Assembly: GCF_020271745.1 (NCBI RefSeq)
Contig: NZ_CP084296.1
Coordinates: 558,001-622,000, forward strand
Length of the DNA stretch: 64,000 nucleotides
Reading direction: 5' to 3'
Source of the DNA: Providencia alcalifaciens
Lineage (GTDB): Bacteria; Pseudomonadota; Gammaproteobacteria; Enterobacterales; Enterobacteriaceae
The position numbers and the translations under genes are program-made. Below, one piece after another: positions 19,858 to 30,462 of this stretch (the first letter of the stretch is position 1; each line of letters opens with the position of its first letter). The notes under the pieces are model-generated. The model searched no databases. It had not been told where the DNA came from and saw only the letters and a list, made by a program, of their open reading frames with translations.

Positions 19858-21180
19858 ATGAAGAATTGGAGAACGCTTATTCTGGGACTGATGTTCGCAA
19901 GCTCTGCAAGTTTAGCTGCGCCACAGCAAATGGATAAAGTGGCTGCGGTTGTCAACAACGGAGTTGTACTTGAAAGCGACGTCCAGAATATGATCAATAC
20001 AGTGAAGTTGAATGCACGTAATGCAAATCAACAAGTTCCTGATGATCAAACCCTGCGCCAGCAAATCATCGACCGTTTGGTTATGGATAACATCATGTTG
20101 CAGATGGCTAACCAAATGCAGATTAATATCCCTGAAGAAGCCGTGAATGCGACTATCGCGGATATTGCTAGCCAAAACAATTTAACCTTACCGCAGATGG
20201 AAAAACGCCTGACTGCGGATGGCATCAATATGGGTAAATATCGCAGCGAAATCCGTAAGGAAATGCTGTTAGCGGAAGTGCGTAACAACGAAGTTCGCCG
20301 CCGTATCACCATTTTGCCTCAAGAAGTTGATGCATTAGCTGAGCAAATGGATTCGCAAATGAGCGCTCAAAAAGGCGTAAATTTAAGCCATATTCTGATC
20401 CCACTTCCAGAGAACCCAACGCCAGAACAGCTATCAAAAGCAGAATCGTTAGTTGATAAAATCTTAACTGACCTGAAAAAAGGCTCTGATTTCGGTAAAT
20501 TAGCAATTGCTTACTCTGCTGACCCTCAAGCACTGAAAGGTGGAAACATGGGTTGGTCACGTCTACAAGAGCTGCCAGTGGTCTTTTCTGACCAACTGAA
20601 AAACTCGAAGAAAGGCGATATCGTTGGTCCAATTCGTTCTGGTGTAGGCTTCCATATTTTACGTGTCAATGACGTTACTGGTGATACTCACCAGCCAATT
20701 TCCGTCACCGAAGTGAAAGCGCGTCATATCTTACTGAAATCATCACCAATTATGGATGATACAACAGCAAGACAAAAACTGACTCAACTTGCTCAAGAGA
20801 TCCGTAACGGCCGAATTTCATTTGAAGAAGCCGCTAAAGAGAACTCCGAAGATCCAGGTAGCGCATTAAAAGGTGGGGAATTAGGCTGGAATATGCCTGA
20901 TGTTTACGACCCAGCATTCCGTGATGCTCTGATGAAACTGAAAAAAGGTGAAATCAGCCAACCTGTGCCTTCAAGTTTCGGCTGGCACTTAATTCAGTTA
21001 GAAGATACTCGCAGTGTCGATAAAACTGATGCCGCGAAGAAAGATCAAGCGTACCGTTTACTGTTCAATCGTAAGTTTAACGAAGAAGCGCAGACTTGGA
21101 TGCAAGAACAACGCGCTGCCGCTTATGTGAATATCGTTGATGGTCACCAAAGCCAATCTAATGATGAACAAGCAAAATAA
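19858..21180 (+). CDS. surA: Periplasmic chaperone / peptidyl-prolyl isomerase SurA
   Basis: Chaperone that escorts outer-membrane proteins, including LptD, to the Bam complex. 440 residues from ATG 19858, chosen because it gives the E. coli-like signal peptide [21 protein letters not shown] and has TAGGA upstream; an earlier in-frame start would add 11 residues before the signal. An N-terminal chaperone domain is followed by two parvulin domains, both recognisable ([13 protein letters not shown]...GWSRLQELP and [14 protein letters not shown]...[12 protein letters not shown]), and a short C-terminal helix. It lies 68 bp after lptD, and its 3' end contains the pdxA start. Confidence 0.98.
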   Translation: MKNWRTLILGLMFASSASLAAPQQMDKVAAVVNNGVVLESDVQNMINTVKLNARNANQQVPDDQTLRQQIIDRLVMDNIMLQMANQMQINIPEEAVNATIADIASQNNLTLPQMEKRLTADGINMGKYRSEIRKEMLLAEVRNNEVRRRITILPQEVDALAEQMDSQMSAQKGVNLSHILIPLPENPTPEQLSKAESLVDKILTDLKKGSDFGKLAIAYSADPQALKGGNMGWSRLQELPVVFSDQLKNSKKGDIVGPIRSGVGFHILRVNDVTGDTHQPISVTEVKARHILLKSSPIMDDTTARQKLTQLAQEIRNGRISFEEAAKENSEDPGSALKGGELGWNMPDVYDPAFRDALMKLKKGEISQPVPSSFGWHLIQLEDTRSVDKTDAAKKDQAYRLLFNRKFNEEAQTWMQEQRAAAYVNIVDGHQSQSNDEQAK

Positions 21181-22153
21181 GCCAATCGTCATCACCCCCG
21201 GCGAACCTGCCGGGGTAGGTCCAGATCTTCTGATCCAACTTGCTCAGCAGGCATGGCCTGTCGAGCTTGTGGCTTGCGCAGATCCAGACCTGCTGCTTCA
21301 ACGCGCTAAAACACTCAATTTACCGCTAACATTACGTGAATATGATGCAAACCAGCCACAGACGTCTGTGGCTGGACAATTATCGATTGTTCCCGTTTCA
21401 CTAAGTGCATCGGTAGAAGCAGGAAAACTCGATGTCCGTAATGGTGAATATGTTACCGAAACGTTAGCACGCGCTTGTGATGGCTGTTTGAATGGTGAAT
21501 TTTCTGCCATCGTAACGGGGCCTGTTCACAAAGGCATTATTAATGACGCAGGTATTCCATTTAGTGGACATACCGAATTTTTCGCAGATAGAAGCCACTG
21601 CGACCGCGTTGTGATGATGCTCGCAACACAAGAATTGCGTGTCGCTTTAGCGACTACCCACCTGCCGCTAAAAGATGTCTCTGAGGCAATTACCCAACAA
21701 AGCTTGCATGAAGTGATCACCATTTTGCATCATGACCTGCAAACCAAGTTTGGTATTGAAAACCCGCACATTTATGTTTGTGGGCTTAACCCTCATGCCG
21801 GAGAAGGCGGACATATGGGAATGGAAGAGATTGAAACCATCATTCCAGCCCTAGAAACCTTGCGTAAACAAGGCATTACCTTAATCGGTCCTTTACCCGC
21901 AGACACGCTTTTCCAACCTAAGTATTTAACCGATGCAGACGCAGTATTAGCGATGTATCACGATCAGGGGCTACCTGTGTTAAAATACCAAGGTTTCGGC
22001 AGAGCGGTAAATATTACCCTTGGTCTGCCATTTATCCGTACTTCCGTCGATCACGGCACAGCGCTTGAATTAGCAGGTACGGGTCAAGCCGATGCGGGCA
22101 GTTTCATCACCGCATTGAAATTAGCTATCCAAATGACACAAAAGAATTCATGA
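21161..22153 (+). CDS. pdxA: 4-hydroxythreonine-4-phosphate dehydrogenase PdxA
   Basis: NAD-dependent step of pyridoxal phosphate synthesis, producing the aminoketone that PdxJ condenses with deoxyxylulose phosphate. About 330 residues. Two adjacent ATGs (21161, 21164) lie inside the surA 3' end, and a third start at 21137 is possible; the former fit the family length best, but no strong ribosome-binding site separates them. The divalent metal-binding histidines lie in [34 protein letters not shown] and [12 protein letters not shown]. The signature [14 protein letters not shown] is near the C-terminus. It overlaps rsmA by 4 bases. Confidence 0.96.
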   Translation: MMNKQNKPIVITPGEPAGVGPDLLIQLAQQAWPVELVACADPDLLLQRAKTLNLPLTLREYDANQPQTSVAGQLSIVPVSLSASVEAGKLDVRNGEYVTETLARACDGCLNGEFSAIVTGPVHKGIINDAGIPFSGHTEFFADRSHCDRVVMMLATQELRVALATTHLPLKDVSEAITQQSLHEVITILHHDLQTKFGIENPHIYVCGLNPHAGEGGHMGMEEIETIIPALETLRKQGITLIGPLPADTLFQPKYLTDADAVLAMYHDQGLPVLKYQGFGRAVNITLGLPFIRTSVDHGTALELAGTGQADAGSFITALKLAIQMTQKNS

Positions 22154-22959
22154 ATAATCGAGTCCATCAGGGGCACCTTGCCCGCAAACGTTTCGGGCAG
22201 AACTTTTTAACTGACCAATTTATTATCGACAGTATTGTAGATGCAATGCACCCACAACCAGGACAAGCCATTGTAGAAATTGGTCCGGGTCTTGGTGCAT
22301 TAACTGAACCTGTTGGTAGCCGCATGGATAAAATGACGGTTGTCGAACTTGACCGCGACCTTGCCGCTCGTCTGCATGTCCATCCACAACTGAAAGACAA
22401 ACTGACCATCATCCAGCAAGATGCGATGACTGTCGATTTTGGTGAGCTGGCAAAACAAGCTGGACAGCCAATACGCGTATTTGGTAATTTGCCTTATAAC
22501 ATCTCAACACCGTTGATGTTCCACCTGTTTACATTCACCAACCAAATTTCTGACATGAATTTCATGTTGCAAAAAGAGGTCGTTAATCGGTTAGTGGCAG
22601 GTCCTGGAAGCAAAGCTTTCGGTCGTTTAAGCGTAATGGCGCAATATTACTGCAATGTTGTTCCTGTGCTTGAAGTTCCCCCTACTGCCTTTGCGCCACC
22701 ACCAAAAGTGGACTCTGCGGTAGTAAGATTGATCCCTCACAAGGAAAATCCATACCCAGTGAAGGATATTAAAGTATTGAGCCGTATTACGACTCAAGCA
22801 TTTAACCAACGTCGTAAAACTATCCGCAATAGTCTTGGGGATCTATTCAGCGTTGAGCAGTTAACCGAACTGGGTATCGACCCGGGAACGCGCGCTGAAA
22901 ATATCTCTGTTGAGCACTATTGTAAGATGGCAAACTATCTGTGTAATTTATCGGAATAG
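22150..22959 (+). CDS. rsmA: 16S rRNA dimethyladenosine transferase RsmA (KsgA)
   Basis: Dimethylates A1518 and A1519 of 16S rRNA in the 30S subunit, a late assembly checkpoint. 269 residues. The SAM-binding motif I is [14 protein letters not shown], acidic motif II is [12 protein letters not shown], and the catalytic motif NLPYNIS is near residue 115. N-terminal RKRFGQNFL is also characteristic. Loss of this gene gives kasugamycin resistance in E. coli. The start overlaps the pdxA stop (ATGA). Confidence 0.98.
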   Translation: MNNRVHQGHLARKRFGQNFLTDQFIIDSIVDAMHPQPGQAIVEIGPGLGALTEPVGSRMDKMTVVELDRDLAARLHVHPQLKDKLTIIQQDAMTVDFGELAKQAGQPIRVFGNLPYNISTPLMFHLFTFTNQISDMNFMLQKEVVNRLVAGPGSKAFGRLSVMAQYYCNVVPVLEVPPTAFAPPPKVDSAVVRLIPHKENPYPVKDIKVLSRITTQAFNQRRKTIRNSLGDLFSVEQLTELGIDPGTRAENISVEHYCKMANYLCNLSE

Positions 22960-22977
22960 AGAATCTGAGGAGGCACT

Positions 22978-23355
22978 ATGTTGAATGATCCCAATGTGAG
23001 CATCCAAGTTCAAAGTGTCTACATAGAAAGCCAATCCCAGCCCGACATTGCCCGTTTTGTCTTTGCATATACTATTTGTATCCGCAATTTAGGGCGAATT
23101 CCTATACAGCTAATGAGCCGTTACTGGCTCATTACCAATAGTGATGGCCGTAAAACTGAAGTGCAAGGTGAAGGCGTGGTGGGTGAACAGCCCGTGATCC
23201 TACCAGGCAAAGAATATCGCTATACCAGTGGTGCTATCTTAGAAACACCAATGGGTACGATGGAAGGCTATTACGTTATGCTGAGCGATCAAGGAAATCA
23301 CTTTCATGTTGATATTCCTGCATTTCGTCTCGCTATCCCAACACTGATTAATTAA
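22978..23355 (+). CDS. apaG: ApaG family protein
   Basis: 125-residue single-domain protein of the ApaG/DUF525 family with a fibronectin-III-like fold; its biochemical role is not settled, though Co2+/Mg2+ efflux and ligand-binding roles have been proposed. Family features visible are [23 protein letters not shown] and [20 protein letters not shown], with the glycine-rich EGVVGEQP loop. A strong GAGGAGG ribosome-binding site precedes the ATG. It lies 18 bp after rsmA and 2 bp before apaH. Confidence 0.97.
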   Translation: MLNDPNVSIQVQSVYIESQSQPDIARFVFAYTICIRNLGRIPIQLMSRYWLITNSDGRKTEVQGEGVVGEQPVILPGKEYRYTSGAILETPMGTMEGYYVMLSDQGNHFHVDIPAFRLAIPTLIN

Positions 23356-23357
23356 TT

Positions 23358-24185
23358 ATGTCCACATATATTGTAGGTGATATACACGGTTGTTATCGTG
23401 AGCTGCGGGAACTTCTCGATAGCGTGAATTTCGATCCACAGCAAGATACATTGTGGCTAACGGGTGACCTTGTTGCTCGTGGACCCGATTCATTGAAAGT
23501 CTTACGCTATGTGAAAAGTTTAGGCTCATCAGCACGCTTAGTGTTAGGCAACCATGACCTACATTTGATTGGGATCTACTGCAAAATCAGTCGCAATAAG
23601 CCTAAAGACCATCTTGATGAGCTACTCAATGCGCCCGATATCGATGAGCTAATCAATTGGTTACGTCGTCAGCCTCTTTTGCAAGTCGATGAAGAGCAAA
23701 AAATGGTCATGGCCCACGCCGGTATTACGCCGCAGTGGGATCTAGAAACTGCAAAAATGTGCGCTCGCGAAGTGGAAGCTGTGCTTTCTAGCGATGCATA
23801 CCCACTGTTTATTGACTCTATGTATGGCGACATGCCAAACAATTGGTCTGAAAGTTTGATGGGGCTGGCGCGTTTACGCTACAGTACTAATGCCCTCACC
23901 CGACTGCGTTATTGTTTTCCAAATGGGCAACTGGATATGATCTGCAAAGAGAGCCCAGCTAAAGCCCCTGCACCACTGAAACCATGGTTTTCTCTGCCAA
24001 GTCAATTCCCTGAAGATTACGCCATTTTCTTTGGTCATTGGGCATCACTGGAAGGCAAATTTACACCAGAACATGTGTATGCGATGGATACGGGTTGCTG
24101 CTGGGGAGGGGATTTAACACTACTTCACTGGGAAACTAAAACATTCCATAGACAGAAATCTCACCAGAAACATCGTAAAGAGTGA
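23358..24185 (+). CDS. apaH: Bis(5'-nucleosyl)-tetraphosphatase, symmetrical
   Basis: Hydrolyses Ap4A to two ADP and acts as an RNA decapping enzyme for Np4-capped transcripts. 275 residues. The metallophosphatase motifs are [10 protein letters not shown] (residues 7-16), [12 protein letters not shown] and LGNHDLHL, with later histidines in [11 protein letters not shown] and FGHWASLEG. Last gene of the lptD-apaH run; a bidirectional hairpin terminator follows at 24217-24243. Confidence 0.98.
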   Translation: MSTYIVGDIHGCYRELRELLDSVNFDPQQDTLWLTGDLVARGPDSLKVLRYVKSLGSSARLVLGNHDLHLIGIYCKISRNKPKDHLDELLNAPDIDELINWLRRQPLLQVDEEQKMVMAHAGITPQWDLETAKMCAREVEAVLSSDAYPLFIDSMYGDMPNNWSESLMGLARLRYSTNALTRLRYCFPNGQLDMICKESPAKAPAPLKPWFSLPSQFPEDYAIFFGHWASLEGKFTPEHVYAMDTGCCWGGDLTLLHWETKTFHRQKSHQKHRKE

Positions 24186-24216
24186 GCGTTTTCTCTAGAC
24201 ACCCGTGATAGATAGC

Positions 24217-24243
24217 AAAATGGCACCTAACAGTGCCATTTTT
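24217..24243. terminator. Bidirectional intrinsic terminator apaH / folA
   Basis: AAAATGGCAC and GTGCCATTTT form a 10-bp stem around a 6-base loop, giving a T-run on both strands between the convergent apaH and folA genes. Confidence 0.85.
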
Positions 24244-24263
24244 ATTGACTAGACCAATGACGG

Positions 24264-24758
24264 TTAAACGCGACGGGTCAGAACTTCAATGCAGAAACCG
24301 TGGCTATTCGCTTCGTCTGCTTCATGATATTCAGTGAAAATAGAGTCCCATTCATCAGGCTCATAAGCTGGGAAATGTGTATCCCCAATCACTTCGGCAT
24401 CCACGTGGGTCAAATAGAGTTTATTCGCGATTGGTAGGAATTGTTGGTAAACCTTTCCACCACCAATTACCATAATCTCATCAGCACCTTCAACTGCCTT
24501 CGCGGCTTCTAATGCTTCTTCGACTGATTTAACCCAGATAACGCCAGTTTCTGTGCCTGCTTGGCTGCTTAGAACAATGTTGACACGCTGTGGTAAAGGA
24601 CGACCTAAAGATTCATAAGTCACGCGCCCCATAATCACAGGTTTATTCAATGTTTGACGCTTAAACCACGCTAAATCACCTGGTAAATTCCAAGGCATCG
24701 CATTTTCCATGCCGATAACCTGATCGAACGCCATTGCTGCGATTAAGCTAATATTCAT
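24264..24758 (-). CDS. folA: Dihydrofolate reductase
   Basis: Reduces dihydrofolate to tetrahydrofolate with NADPH; target of trimethoprim. 164 residues. The active-site acid is Asp28 in [16 protein letters not shown], matching Asp27 in E. coli, and the NADPH-binding [14 protein letters not shown] and [13 protein letters not shown] segments are intact. At the residue aligned to E. coli Ala26 there is Gly27. The gene is convergent with apaH. It works with thyA at the left of the window, which uses the folate cofactor it regenerates. Confidence 0.97.
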   Translation of the reverse strand: MNISLIAAMAFDQVIGMENAMPWNLPGDLAWFKRQTLNKPVIMGRVTYESLGRPLPQRVNIVLSSQAGTETGVIWVKSVEEALEAAKAVEGADEIMVIGGGKVYQQFLPIANKLYLTHVDAEVIGDTHFPAYEPDEWDSIFTEYHEADEANSHGFCIEVLTRRV

Positions 24759-24795
24759 CTAACCACCTTAGAAACGAAATATAAAAATTGTGCAC

Positions 24796-24824
24796 ACTAT
24801 ACGGAAACAGACATACTTCGTCGA
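24796..24824 (-). promoter_or_regulatory. Predicted promoter of folA
   Basis: On the minus strand TCGACG (24819-24824) and TATAGT (24796-24801) are separated by 17 bases, 38 bases upstream of the folA start. Confidence 0.55.
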
Positions 24825-24960
24825 CTAAATTTAATCTTCCTTAAATACCACTCAATCCCTTATACTCAAACGACTCAAGTCAATACACTAAACGATGTTA
24901 ACAACGCTTTTAGTCCCTTATTACTCAGTTTAGTTCAACCTAAAATAAAGAGATTATATT

Positions 24961-25575
24961 ATGTATCAGACCAGTATCATGGTCGCGACGATTGCCGCTC
25001 TTGGCATGATCTCACCGGGTCCAGATTTCTTTTTGATTATCAAGAATGCAACACGTTACCAACGTTCCGCAGCCATGATGACCGCCTTCGGTATTATCGT
25101 TGCTATCGCCCTCCATATGTCTTACTGCGTGGCAGGACTCGCCGTGTTGATCACCACAACCCCATGGTTATTTAATATTCTCAAGTATGCAGGGGCTGCT
25201 TATTTAATCTGGATTGGCTTGAAAAGCCTAATGCCGCAAAAGGCTAAGAGTATTGATTTAATGAACAATCAACATGAACATGTCACGTTCAAACAAGCGT
25301 TCATGCAAGGTTTCTTATGTAACGTCTTAAATCCTAAGGCAACTTTATTCTTCTTAGCGATTTTTACTCAAGTGCTTAATGTGGATTCAACATTTTCCGA
25401 AAAACTCTGGTTCGCCTTTATTATTTGGGGTCTTGCGGTGATTTACTGGCCAATTTTAGTGTGCTTAATTCAAAGTGCGCCCGTTAGAAAAGGGCTCGCG
25501 AAAGTACAAAAATATGTGGATAAAATCCTTGGCGTAGTGCTAGTGGCATTCGGTATACGCGTAGCGTTAAGCTAG
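24961..25575 (+). CDS. LysE/RhtB family amino-acid efflux protein
   Basis: 204-residue membrane protein with about six hydrophobic segments and the N-terminal LysE/RhtB signature MISPGPDFFLIIKNATRYQR, plus GFLCNVLNPKATLFFLAIFTQ in the middle. Such proteins export threonine, homoserine, lysine or similar amino acids out of the cytoplasm; the substrate cannot be read from sequence. It stands alone, divergent from folA, with its own terminator. It is not part of the E. coli gene order here, so it is probably an accessory or relocated gene. An AAAGAG sequence lies eight bases before the ATG. Confidence 0.9.
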   Translation: MYQTSIMVATIAALGMISPGPDFFLIIKNATRYQRSAAMMTAFGIIVAIALHMSYCVAGLAVLITTTPWLFNILKYAGAAYLIWIGLKSLMPQKAKSIDLMNNQHEHVTFKQAFMQGFLCNVLNPKATLFFLAIFTQVLNVDSTFSEKLWFAFIIWGLAVIYWPILVCLIQSAPVRKGLAKVQKYVDKILGVVLVAFGIRVALS

Positions 25576-25585
25576 TCTTTAAAGT

Positions 25586-25613
25586 AAAAAAGCCCGCTAA
25601 TTGCGGGCTTTTC
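25586..25613. terminator. Intrinsic terminator of the LysE-family gene
   Basis: AGCCCGC (25591-25597) and GCGGGCT (25603-25609) flank a 5-base loop; an A-run precedes and TTTTC follows, so it may also serve the convergent ftsP. Confidence 0.85.
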
Positions 25614-25625
25614 TCAAACTTTCAA

Positions 25626-27041
25626 TTAGTTACTACTATCTTCAGGTGTAATAACCAACTGTCCCGCCGAGCCTAAATCTGCTTTTTCGAGGTTTTGACT
25701 ATAAAACAGGAATGGGAAATGGTTGTAAGACGGTTGCAGCATCTGCACAAGTAGCTCACAACGCCCATCAATCCAAACGGTGTCTTTCCATCCAAAGTTA
25801 TCTGGCTGAGCTGGCTGCCCATTACAGTTGATCACTTTGAAGCGAACACCTTCAATGTGGAAAGATTGAGGCTGTTCGCTGCTCACATTCCAACGCTCCC
25901 AACTACCTTGACGAGAAGTAATATCCACACGCCCCGTGTCCAATTTCACACCATTGATACCAACAGGGTCATTTAGCTGGATATCACGGTTCGTAATCGA
26001 GGAGGTAATTTGTGTGGTATCCAAAGCTAATTGTTTTGGGACATCATCCGTCACCAGTGACATTAATCCCGTCGCTTTGATGGTTAGCACGTTGGTAGAA
26101 ATTAAGTTATTCGACGGTTCAAACAACCCTTTAACGCGATCCATCAACGAGGCCGACTCCCCTGCTGTAATGGTCAGTTCAGCAGTTTTCGCCATATCAA
26201 TCAGAACTTCACGACGTTCTCCCGGCGCAAGTGAAAGTTCTTGAACGCTGGCAGGCACCGTGAGCAATCCTTGGTCTGACGCTATCATCACGAAAGGACG
26301 CCCATCACTGATTTTCATCACATAGCGTCTGGAGTTAGAAGCGTTTAGTAATCTTAAACGAACCCAACCGCGAGAAACTTCGATATAGGGATCTTGTACT
26401 CCGTTAACCACTAATGTATCCCCGAGGAATCCATTCTCATCCGTGTGATATTCAGGTACACCAAAGTTATCTAAACGTTTGTCTTGAATAATAATCGGGA
26501 AATCATCTACGCCGTAATGTTTTGGCAAACGTAACTCTTTTGTGGAATCATCATCAATGATCCACATTCCCAGTAAACCATTGTAGATTTGCTCCCCCAT
26601 CTTGCCTTGGGTATTCGCGTGATACCAAAGCGTTGCCGCATTTTGGCGAATAGGGATCACGGGTGACCAATCTGCGTTTGGCGAAATTTGTCTCGCTGCA
26701 CCGCCAATTTGTGTGCCGGGGATCTGCAACCCGCTAATCGTCATTGAAACGGCATCAGGTAATCTATTGCTATAGATTAGTTTGAGATCATCTCCATTTT
26801 TTACGCGAATAGTGGGTCCTGGGTAAAAACCATTAATCCCTAAAACTTCTGCAGAATATTTACCATCAAAAGACCAATGGATTTTTTGTAATGTTAAAAA
26901 GAGTGGCTGTCCCGAACGGGATTCTAGTAAGGGTGGAACAGGGAGTGCGGTCGTTCCTTCTGCACTCGCATAAGTTGATACCTGTAATAAGCACACAGCC
27001 AACCCGCTAATCAGCAATGATCGGCAACGACTGAATAACAT
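25626..27041 (-). CDS. ftsP: Cell-division protein FtsP (SufI), signal peptide without twin arginine
   Basis: Periplasmic multicopper-oxidase-like divisome protein thought to stabilise the septal ring under stress. 471 residues, three cupredoxin domains, with family segments VPPLLESRSGQPLF, IRQNAATLWYHANTQGKMGEQIYNGLLGMW and GVDDFPIIIQDKRLDNFG; copper ligands are largely absent, as in E. coli SufI. The N-terminus reads MLFSRCRSLLISGLAVCL and ends STYASA. E. coli SufI is a model Tat substrate with SRRQFI at this point; here the second arginine is Cys6 (TGC), so the RR pair is lost and the signal looks Sec-like. A GGAG ribosome-binding site supports this start. Neighbour plsC is as in E. coli. 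Confidence 0.95.
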   Translation of the reverse strand: MLFSRCRSLLISGLAVCLLQVSTYASAEGTTALPVPPLLESRSGQPLFLTLQKIHWSFDGKYSAEVLGINGFYPGPTIRVKNGDDLKLIYSNRLPDAVSMTISGLQIPGTQIGGAARQISPNADWSPVIPIRQNAATLWYHANTQGKMGEQIYNGLLGMWIIDDDSTKELRLPKHYGVDDFPIIIQDKRLDNFGVPEYHTDENGFLGDTLVVNGVQDPYIEVSRGWVRLRLLNASNSRRYVMKISDGRPFVMIASDQGLLTVPASVQELSLAPGERREVLIDMAKTAELTITAGESASLMDRVKGLFEPSNNLISTNVLTIKATGLMSLVTDDVPKQLALDTTQITSSITNRDIQLNDPVGINGVKLDTGRVDITSRQGSWERWNVSSEQPQSFHIEGVRFKVINCNGQPAQPDNFGWKDTVWIDGRCELLVQMLQPSYNHFPFLFYSQNLEKADLGSAGQLVITPEDSSN

Positions 27042-27339
27042 AGATTCTCCGCTAAATAAAAAACCAGCAAATTATTTTAATAAATCATTATAAATTAGTG
27101 ATTTATACGAGTATTTTTAGGTATATGCTGGTGATACCACTATTGGGAATTCAATAATTTATCTTGCGACAAATTTGCGAGCCATCATATCGCGAAAGGA
27201 CACGGAATTCTAAAAATATATGTATCAATAATTGAAATATAATAATATTTGAACGGTAATAATTATGGATGGGATTAAATAATCCGCGGGAATAGCGTAG
27301 TAAATGCCTCACCGTGAAAATGTCATAGCCAAAATAACA

Positions 27340-27370
27340 CAGTGGGAAGTTTTGAATGAACTTCCCACTG
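27340..27370 (-). terminator. Strong inverted repeat downstream of plsC
   Basis: CAGTGGGAAGTT (27340-27351) and AACTTCCCACTG (27359-27370) make a perfect 12-bp stem with a 7-base loop. On the minus strand it is followed by TGTTATTTTG, a weak U-tract, so it probably terminates plsC transcription. Confidence 0.6.
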
Positions 27371-27382
27371 TCGATACCAATT

Positions 27383-27418
27383 AACTTAGTAAAATCATTG
27401 AACTTAGTAAAATTATTG
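27383..27418. repeat. Tandem duplication, 2 x 18 bp, next to the plsC stop codon
   Basis: AACTTAGTAAAATCATTG is followed directly by AACTTAGTAAAATTATTG (one mismatch), ending a few bases before the plsC stop codon at 27422. Confidence 0.8.
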
Positions 27419-27421
27419 AGA

Positions 27422-28150
27422 TTAACGTTTATTCAACTCTTCAACTTCTTTATCTAACTCTTTGATTTTATTTTCCATCAAGTCATGACAATATTCCGCC
27501 AGCTCACGAACCTGATCTTTAGAGTATTTCGAGGTATCAATCGGCTCTAACATCTCAATGATCACATGACCATTATTCCAACGGTTCAAGCTGATTTTGT
27601 TCTGTGTGGTAGATACACACACAGGTACAATTGGCACACCAGCAGCAATCGCAGCATGGAATGCGCCCGTTTTAAATGGCAGTAAGCCACGACCACGGCT
27701 ACGTGTTCCTTCAGGAAACATCCAAACTGAAATCTTACGAGATTTAATCTGCTCGGCAACTTGGGAAATGGTGTTATGCGCTTTCGAACGGTTACCACGG
27801 TCAATTAAAATATTTCCCGTGATCCAATACAAGAAACCAAAGAATGGGATCAAAACAAGGCTCTTTTTACCCACAGTAACGGTTCTTGGCTGAACACCAT
27901 TCGACATAGTGACCATGTCATAGTTATTTTGGTGGTTACCGATATAAATACTTGGACCGTAATCCTTAGCTTTTGCCGGAACGCGGTCAATCATTTTAAT
28001 ACCGAGCACATGAGACAAGCGCCCAAACATATGGCCAAACGTCATCACATGTCTTGGATTACGTGGGCTAAATAGGCAATAGATACTGCCGCCTATACAC
28101 ACAAAAATCGTAAATATGATCACAATGATAGCTCTAATTAGCGCTAGCAT
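27422..28150 (-). CDS. plsC: 1-acyl-sn-glycerol-3-phosphate acyltransferase
   Basis: Acylates lysophosphatidic acid to phosphatidic acid at the inner membrane, the second step of phospholipid synthesis (plsY, at 50188, does the first). 242 residues. An N-terminal hydrophobic segment is followed by the catalytic HX4D motif His73-Asp78 (NHQNNYD) and the substrate-binding FPEGTRS at 145-151. The C-terminus is charged and probably helical. It lies 56 bp after parC on the same strand with a weak hairpin between them, as in E. coli. Confidence 0.97.
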   Translation of the reverse strand: MLALIRAIIVIIFTIFVCIGGSIYCLFSPRNPRHVMTFGHMFGRLSHVLGIKMIDRVPAKAKDYGPSIYIGNHQNNYDMVTMSNGVQPRTVTVGKKSLVLIPFFGFLYWITGNILIDRGNRSKAHNTISQVAEQIKSRKISVWMFPEGTRSRGRGLLPFKTGAFHAAIAAGVPIVPVCVSTTQNKISLNRWNNGHVIIEMLEPIDTSKYSKDQVRELAEYCHDLMENKIKELDKEVEELNKR

Positions 28151-28170
28151 AATATTCCTTAGCTTATGAA

Positions 28171-28191
28171 AAGGGCTTTAACCAAGCCCTT
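28171..28191 (-). terminator. Hairpin between parC and plsC
   Basis: A perfect 8-bp stem AAGGGCTT/AAGCCCTT with a 5-base loop. On the minus strand only TTCAT follows, so it may attenuate rather than stop transcription. Confidence 0.5.
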
Positions 28192-28206
28192 GAATTATTG
28201 TTATTT

Positions 28207-30462
28207 TTACTCTATACCCGCAGAATCAACATCAATACGCTCAATGTTATGTAAACCACGCGGTAACGATGTTCCTTTACGTCCACGCTCTGCACGGTAT
28301 TTCTGTAAGTCTTCTGATTTAAATTTCAGTTTACGCTTACCGAAATAGAGTGTGATCGAGGCTTGCGGTGGGATCACCATTAACCAAACCAGTAAGTCTT
28401 CACCACTTGCGGCTTGCGCCCCTGTGATGTTAATGATTTTATTCCCCTTCCCTTTGGATAATTGAGGGAGGTCAGACACTGGGAATAATAACATGCGACC
28501 GGCTTTCGTGATGGCTAATAACAAATCTTCTTTTTCGTTATTTAGCTCAATCGGTGCCATTACTTTTGCATTTTCAGGTAACGATATCAACGCCTTACCG
28601 GTTTTATTTTTTGTCACCAAATCATTAAAGGTACAAATAAAACCATAACCCGCATCAGATGCCATTAAGTATTTCTGCTCTTCCGGCGCCATCAGCACAT
28701 GCTCAATAGTCGCACCCGGTGGAAGTGTTAATTTCCCCGTTAACGGCTCGCCTTGGCTACGTGCAGAAGGTAACTCCAGCGGGTCGACAGAATAGCTACG
28801 TCCAGTGGTATCAAGGAATACCGCCGCTTGATTAGACTTACCACGGGCGGCGCCTTTGAAACTATCTCCCGCTTTGTAGCTCAGATTACTTGGCTCGATA
28901 TCATGCCCTTTCGCACTACGCACCCAACCCATGTCAGACAAGACGACAGTAATCGGCTCCGATGGCAGAATTTCATGCTCGCTAAGTGCTTTGGCTTCTT
29001 CACGCTCTTGCAGCGGCGAACGGCGCTCGTCACCATAAGCTTTAGCATCCGCCTGAATCTCTTTTTTAATCAAGGTATTCAGACGAGCTTCAGAACCTAA
29101 AATCGCTTGTAACTCATCACGCTCTTTGGCTAATTCATCCTGTTCACCACGAATTTTCATCTCTTCGAGTTTCGCTAAGTGACGCAGTTTTAATTCTAAA
29201 ATCGCTTCAGCTTGGGTATCGCTAATATTAAAGCGTGACATTAAGACGGCCTTTGGCTCATCTTCATTACGAATGATTTCAATAACTTCATCGATATTCA
29301 AATAAGCGATGAGTAAGCCATCCAAAATATGCAGGCGTCTTAATACTTTTTCTAAACGGTGGTTTAAGCGATTACGTACCGTTTGACGACGATACGTAAT
29401 CCACTCAGTGAGGATCTCTACCAGCCCTTTCACTGCCGGACGGTTATCTAAGCCAATCATGTTTAAGTTAACACGGTAGCTTCTTTCAAGATCTGTCGTT
29501 GCAAACAAGTGGGTCATCACTTGATCAAGATCCACGCGGTTGCTGCGCGGAACGATCACTAAGCGCGTTGGGTTTTCATGATCCGATTCATCACGTAGAT
29601 CTTCCACCATTGGCAGCTTTTTCGCGCGCATCTGGTTCGCAATTTGCTCAAGGATTTTAGCGCCGGAAACCTGATGAGGTAGCGCAGTAATAACCGCATT
29701 ACCATCTTCTTTTTCCCATACCGCACGCATACGCACTGAGCCACGACCGTTTTGGTAAACCTTACGGATATCTTCCGGTGACGAGATAATTTCAGCTTCC
29801 GTTGGGTAATCGGGTCCCGGAATAAACTGCATGATCTCATCAAGATTTAACTTTGGTTTTTCCAGTAGCGCCACCAGCGCACTTGCCACTTCGCGGGCAT
29901 TGTGTGGTGGAATATCGGTCGCCATACCTACGGCGATCCCGGTGGTACCATTTAATAAAATATTTGGCAGACGGGCAGGCAACATTTTCGGTTCATTTAA
30001 TGTACCGTCAAAGTTAGGTACCCAATCAACGGTACCGTGACCTAATTCGCTAAGTAGAACTTCTGCATATTTTGATAAACGAGATTCGGTATAACGCATC
30101 GCAGCGAAGGATTTCGGATCATCCGGAGCCCCCCAGTTTCCTTGACCATCAACCAAAGGATAACGGTAGGAGAATGGCTGCGCCATCAACACCATCGCTT
30201 CATAACAGGCGCTATCACCGTGCGGATGATATTTACCTAATACGTCACCGACGGTTCTGGCTGATTTTTTATATTTGGCCGTGTTGCTCAGCCCCAATTC
30301 GGACATGGCATACACAATTCGGCGCTGAACTGGTTTAAGTCCATCACCGATAAATGGCAACGCCCTATCCATGATGACGTACATCGAGTAGTTCAGATAG
30401 GCGTTTTCAGTAAAGGCATGAAGCGGTAAACGCTCCACACCGTCATGAGTAATTTCACTCAT
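28207..30462 (-). CDS. parC: DNA topoisomerase IV subunit A
   Basis: DNA cleavage subunit of topoisomerase IV, which decatenates daughter chromosomes. 751 residues. The catalytic tyrosine lies in [16 protein letters not shown] at about residue 124. The quinolone-resistance-determining region reads [15 protein letters not shown]: Ser84 and Glu88, aligned to E. coli Ser80 and Glu84, are wild type. The C-terminal beta-pinwheel domain with DNA-wrapping motifs follows from about 500. The numbering is +4 relative to E. coli because of a longer N-terminus ([12 protein letters not shown]). parE lies 36 bp upstream, so the two subunits are likely cotranscribed; in E. coli many genes separate them. Confidence 0.98.
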   Translation of the reverse strand: MSEITHDGVERLPLHAFTENAYLNYSMYVIMDRALPFIGDGLKPVQRRIVYAMSELGLSNTAKYKKSARTVGDVLGKYHPHGDSACYEAMVLMAQPFSYRYPLVDGQGNWGAPDDPKSFAAMRYTESRLSKYAEVLLSELGHGTVDWVPNFDGTLNEPKMLPARLPNILLNGTTGIAVGMATDIPPHNAREVASALVALLEKPKLNLDEIMQFIPGPDYPTEAEIISSPEDIRKVYQNGRGSVRMRAVWEKEDGNAVITALPHQVSGAKILEQIANQMRAKKLPMVEDLRDESDHENPTRLVIVPRSNRVDLDQVMTHLFATTDLERSYRVNLNMIGLDNRPAVKGLVEILTEWITYRRQTVRNRLNHRLEKVLRRLHILDGLLIAYLNIDEVIEIIRNEDEPKAVLMSRFNISDTQAEAILELKLRHLAKLEEMKIRGEQDELAKERDELQAILGSEARLNTLIKKEIQADAKAYGDERRSPLQEREEAKALSEHEILPSEPITVVLSDMGWVRSAKGHDIEPSNLSYKAGDSFKGAARGKSNQAAVFLDTTGRSYSVDPLELPSARSQGEPLTGKLTLPPGATIEHVLMAPEEQKYLMASDAGYGFICTFNDLVTKNKTGKALISLPENAKVMAPIELNNEKEDLLLAITKAGRMLLFPVSDLPQLSKGKGNKIINITGAQAASGEDLLVWLMVIPPQASITLYFGKRKLKFKSEDLQKYRAERGRKGTSLPRGLHNIERIDVDSAGIE

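Larger units (their letters stand above)
27042..27421. other. Intergenic region ftsP-plsC
   Basis: 380 AT-rich bases containing the ftsP promoter region (not resolved), a strong inverted repeat at 27340-27370 and an 18-bp tandem duplication next to the plsC stop. No coding frame with a plausible ribosome-binding site was seen. Confidence 0.5.
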
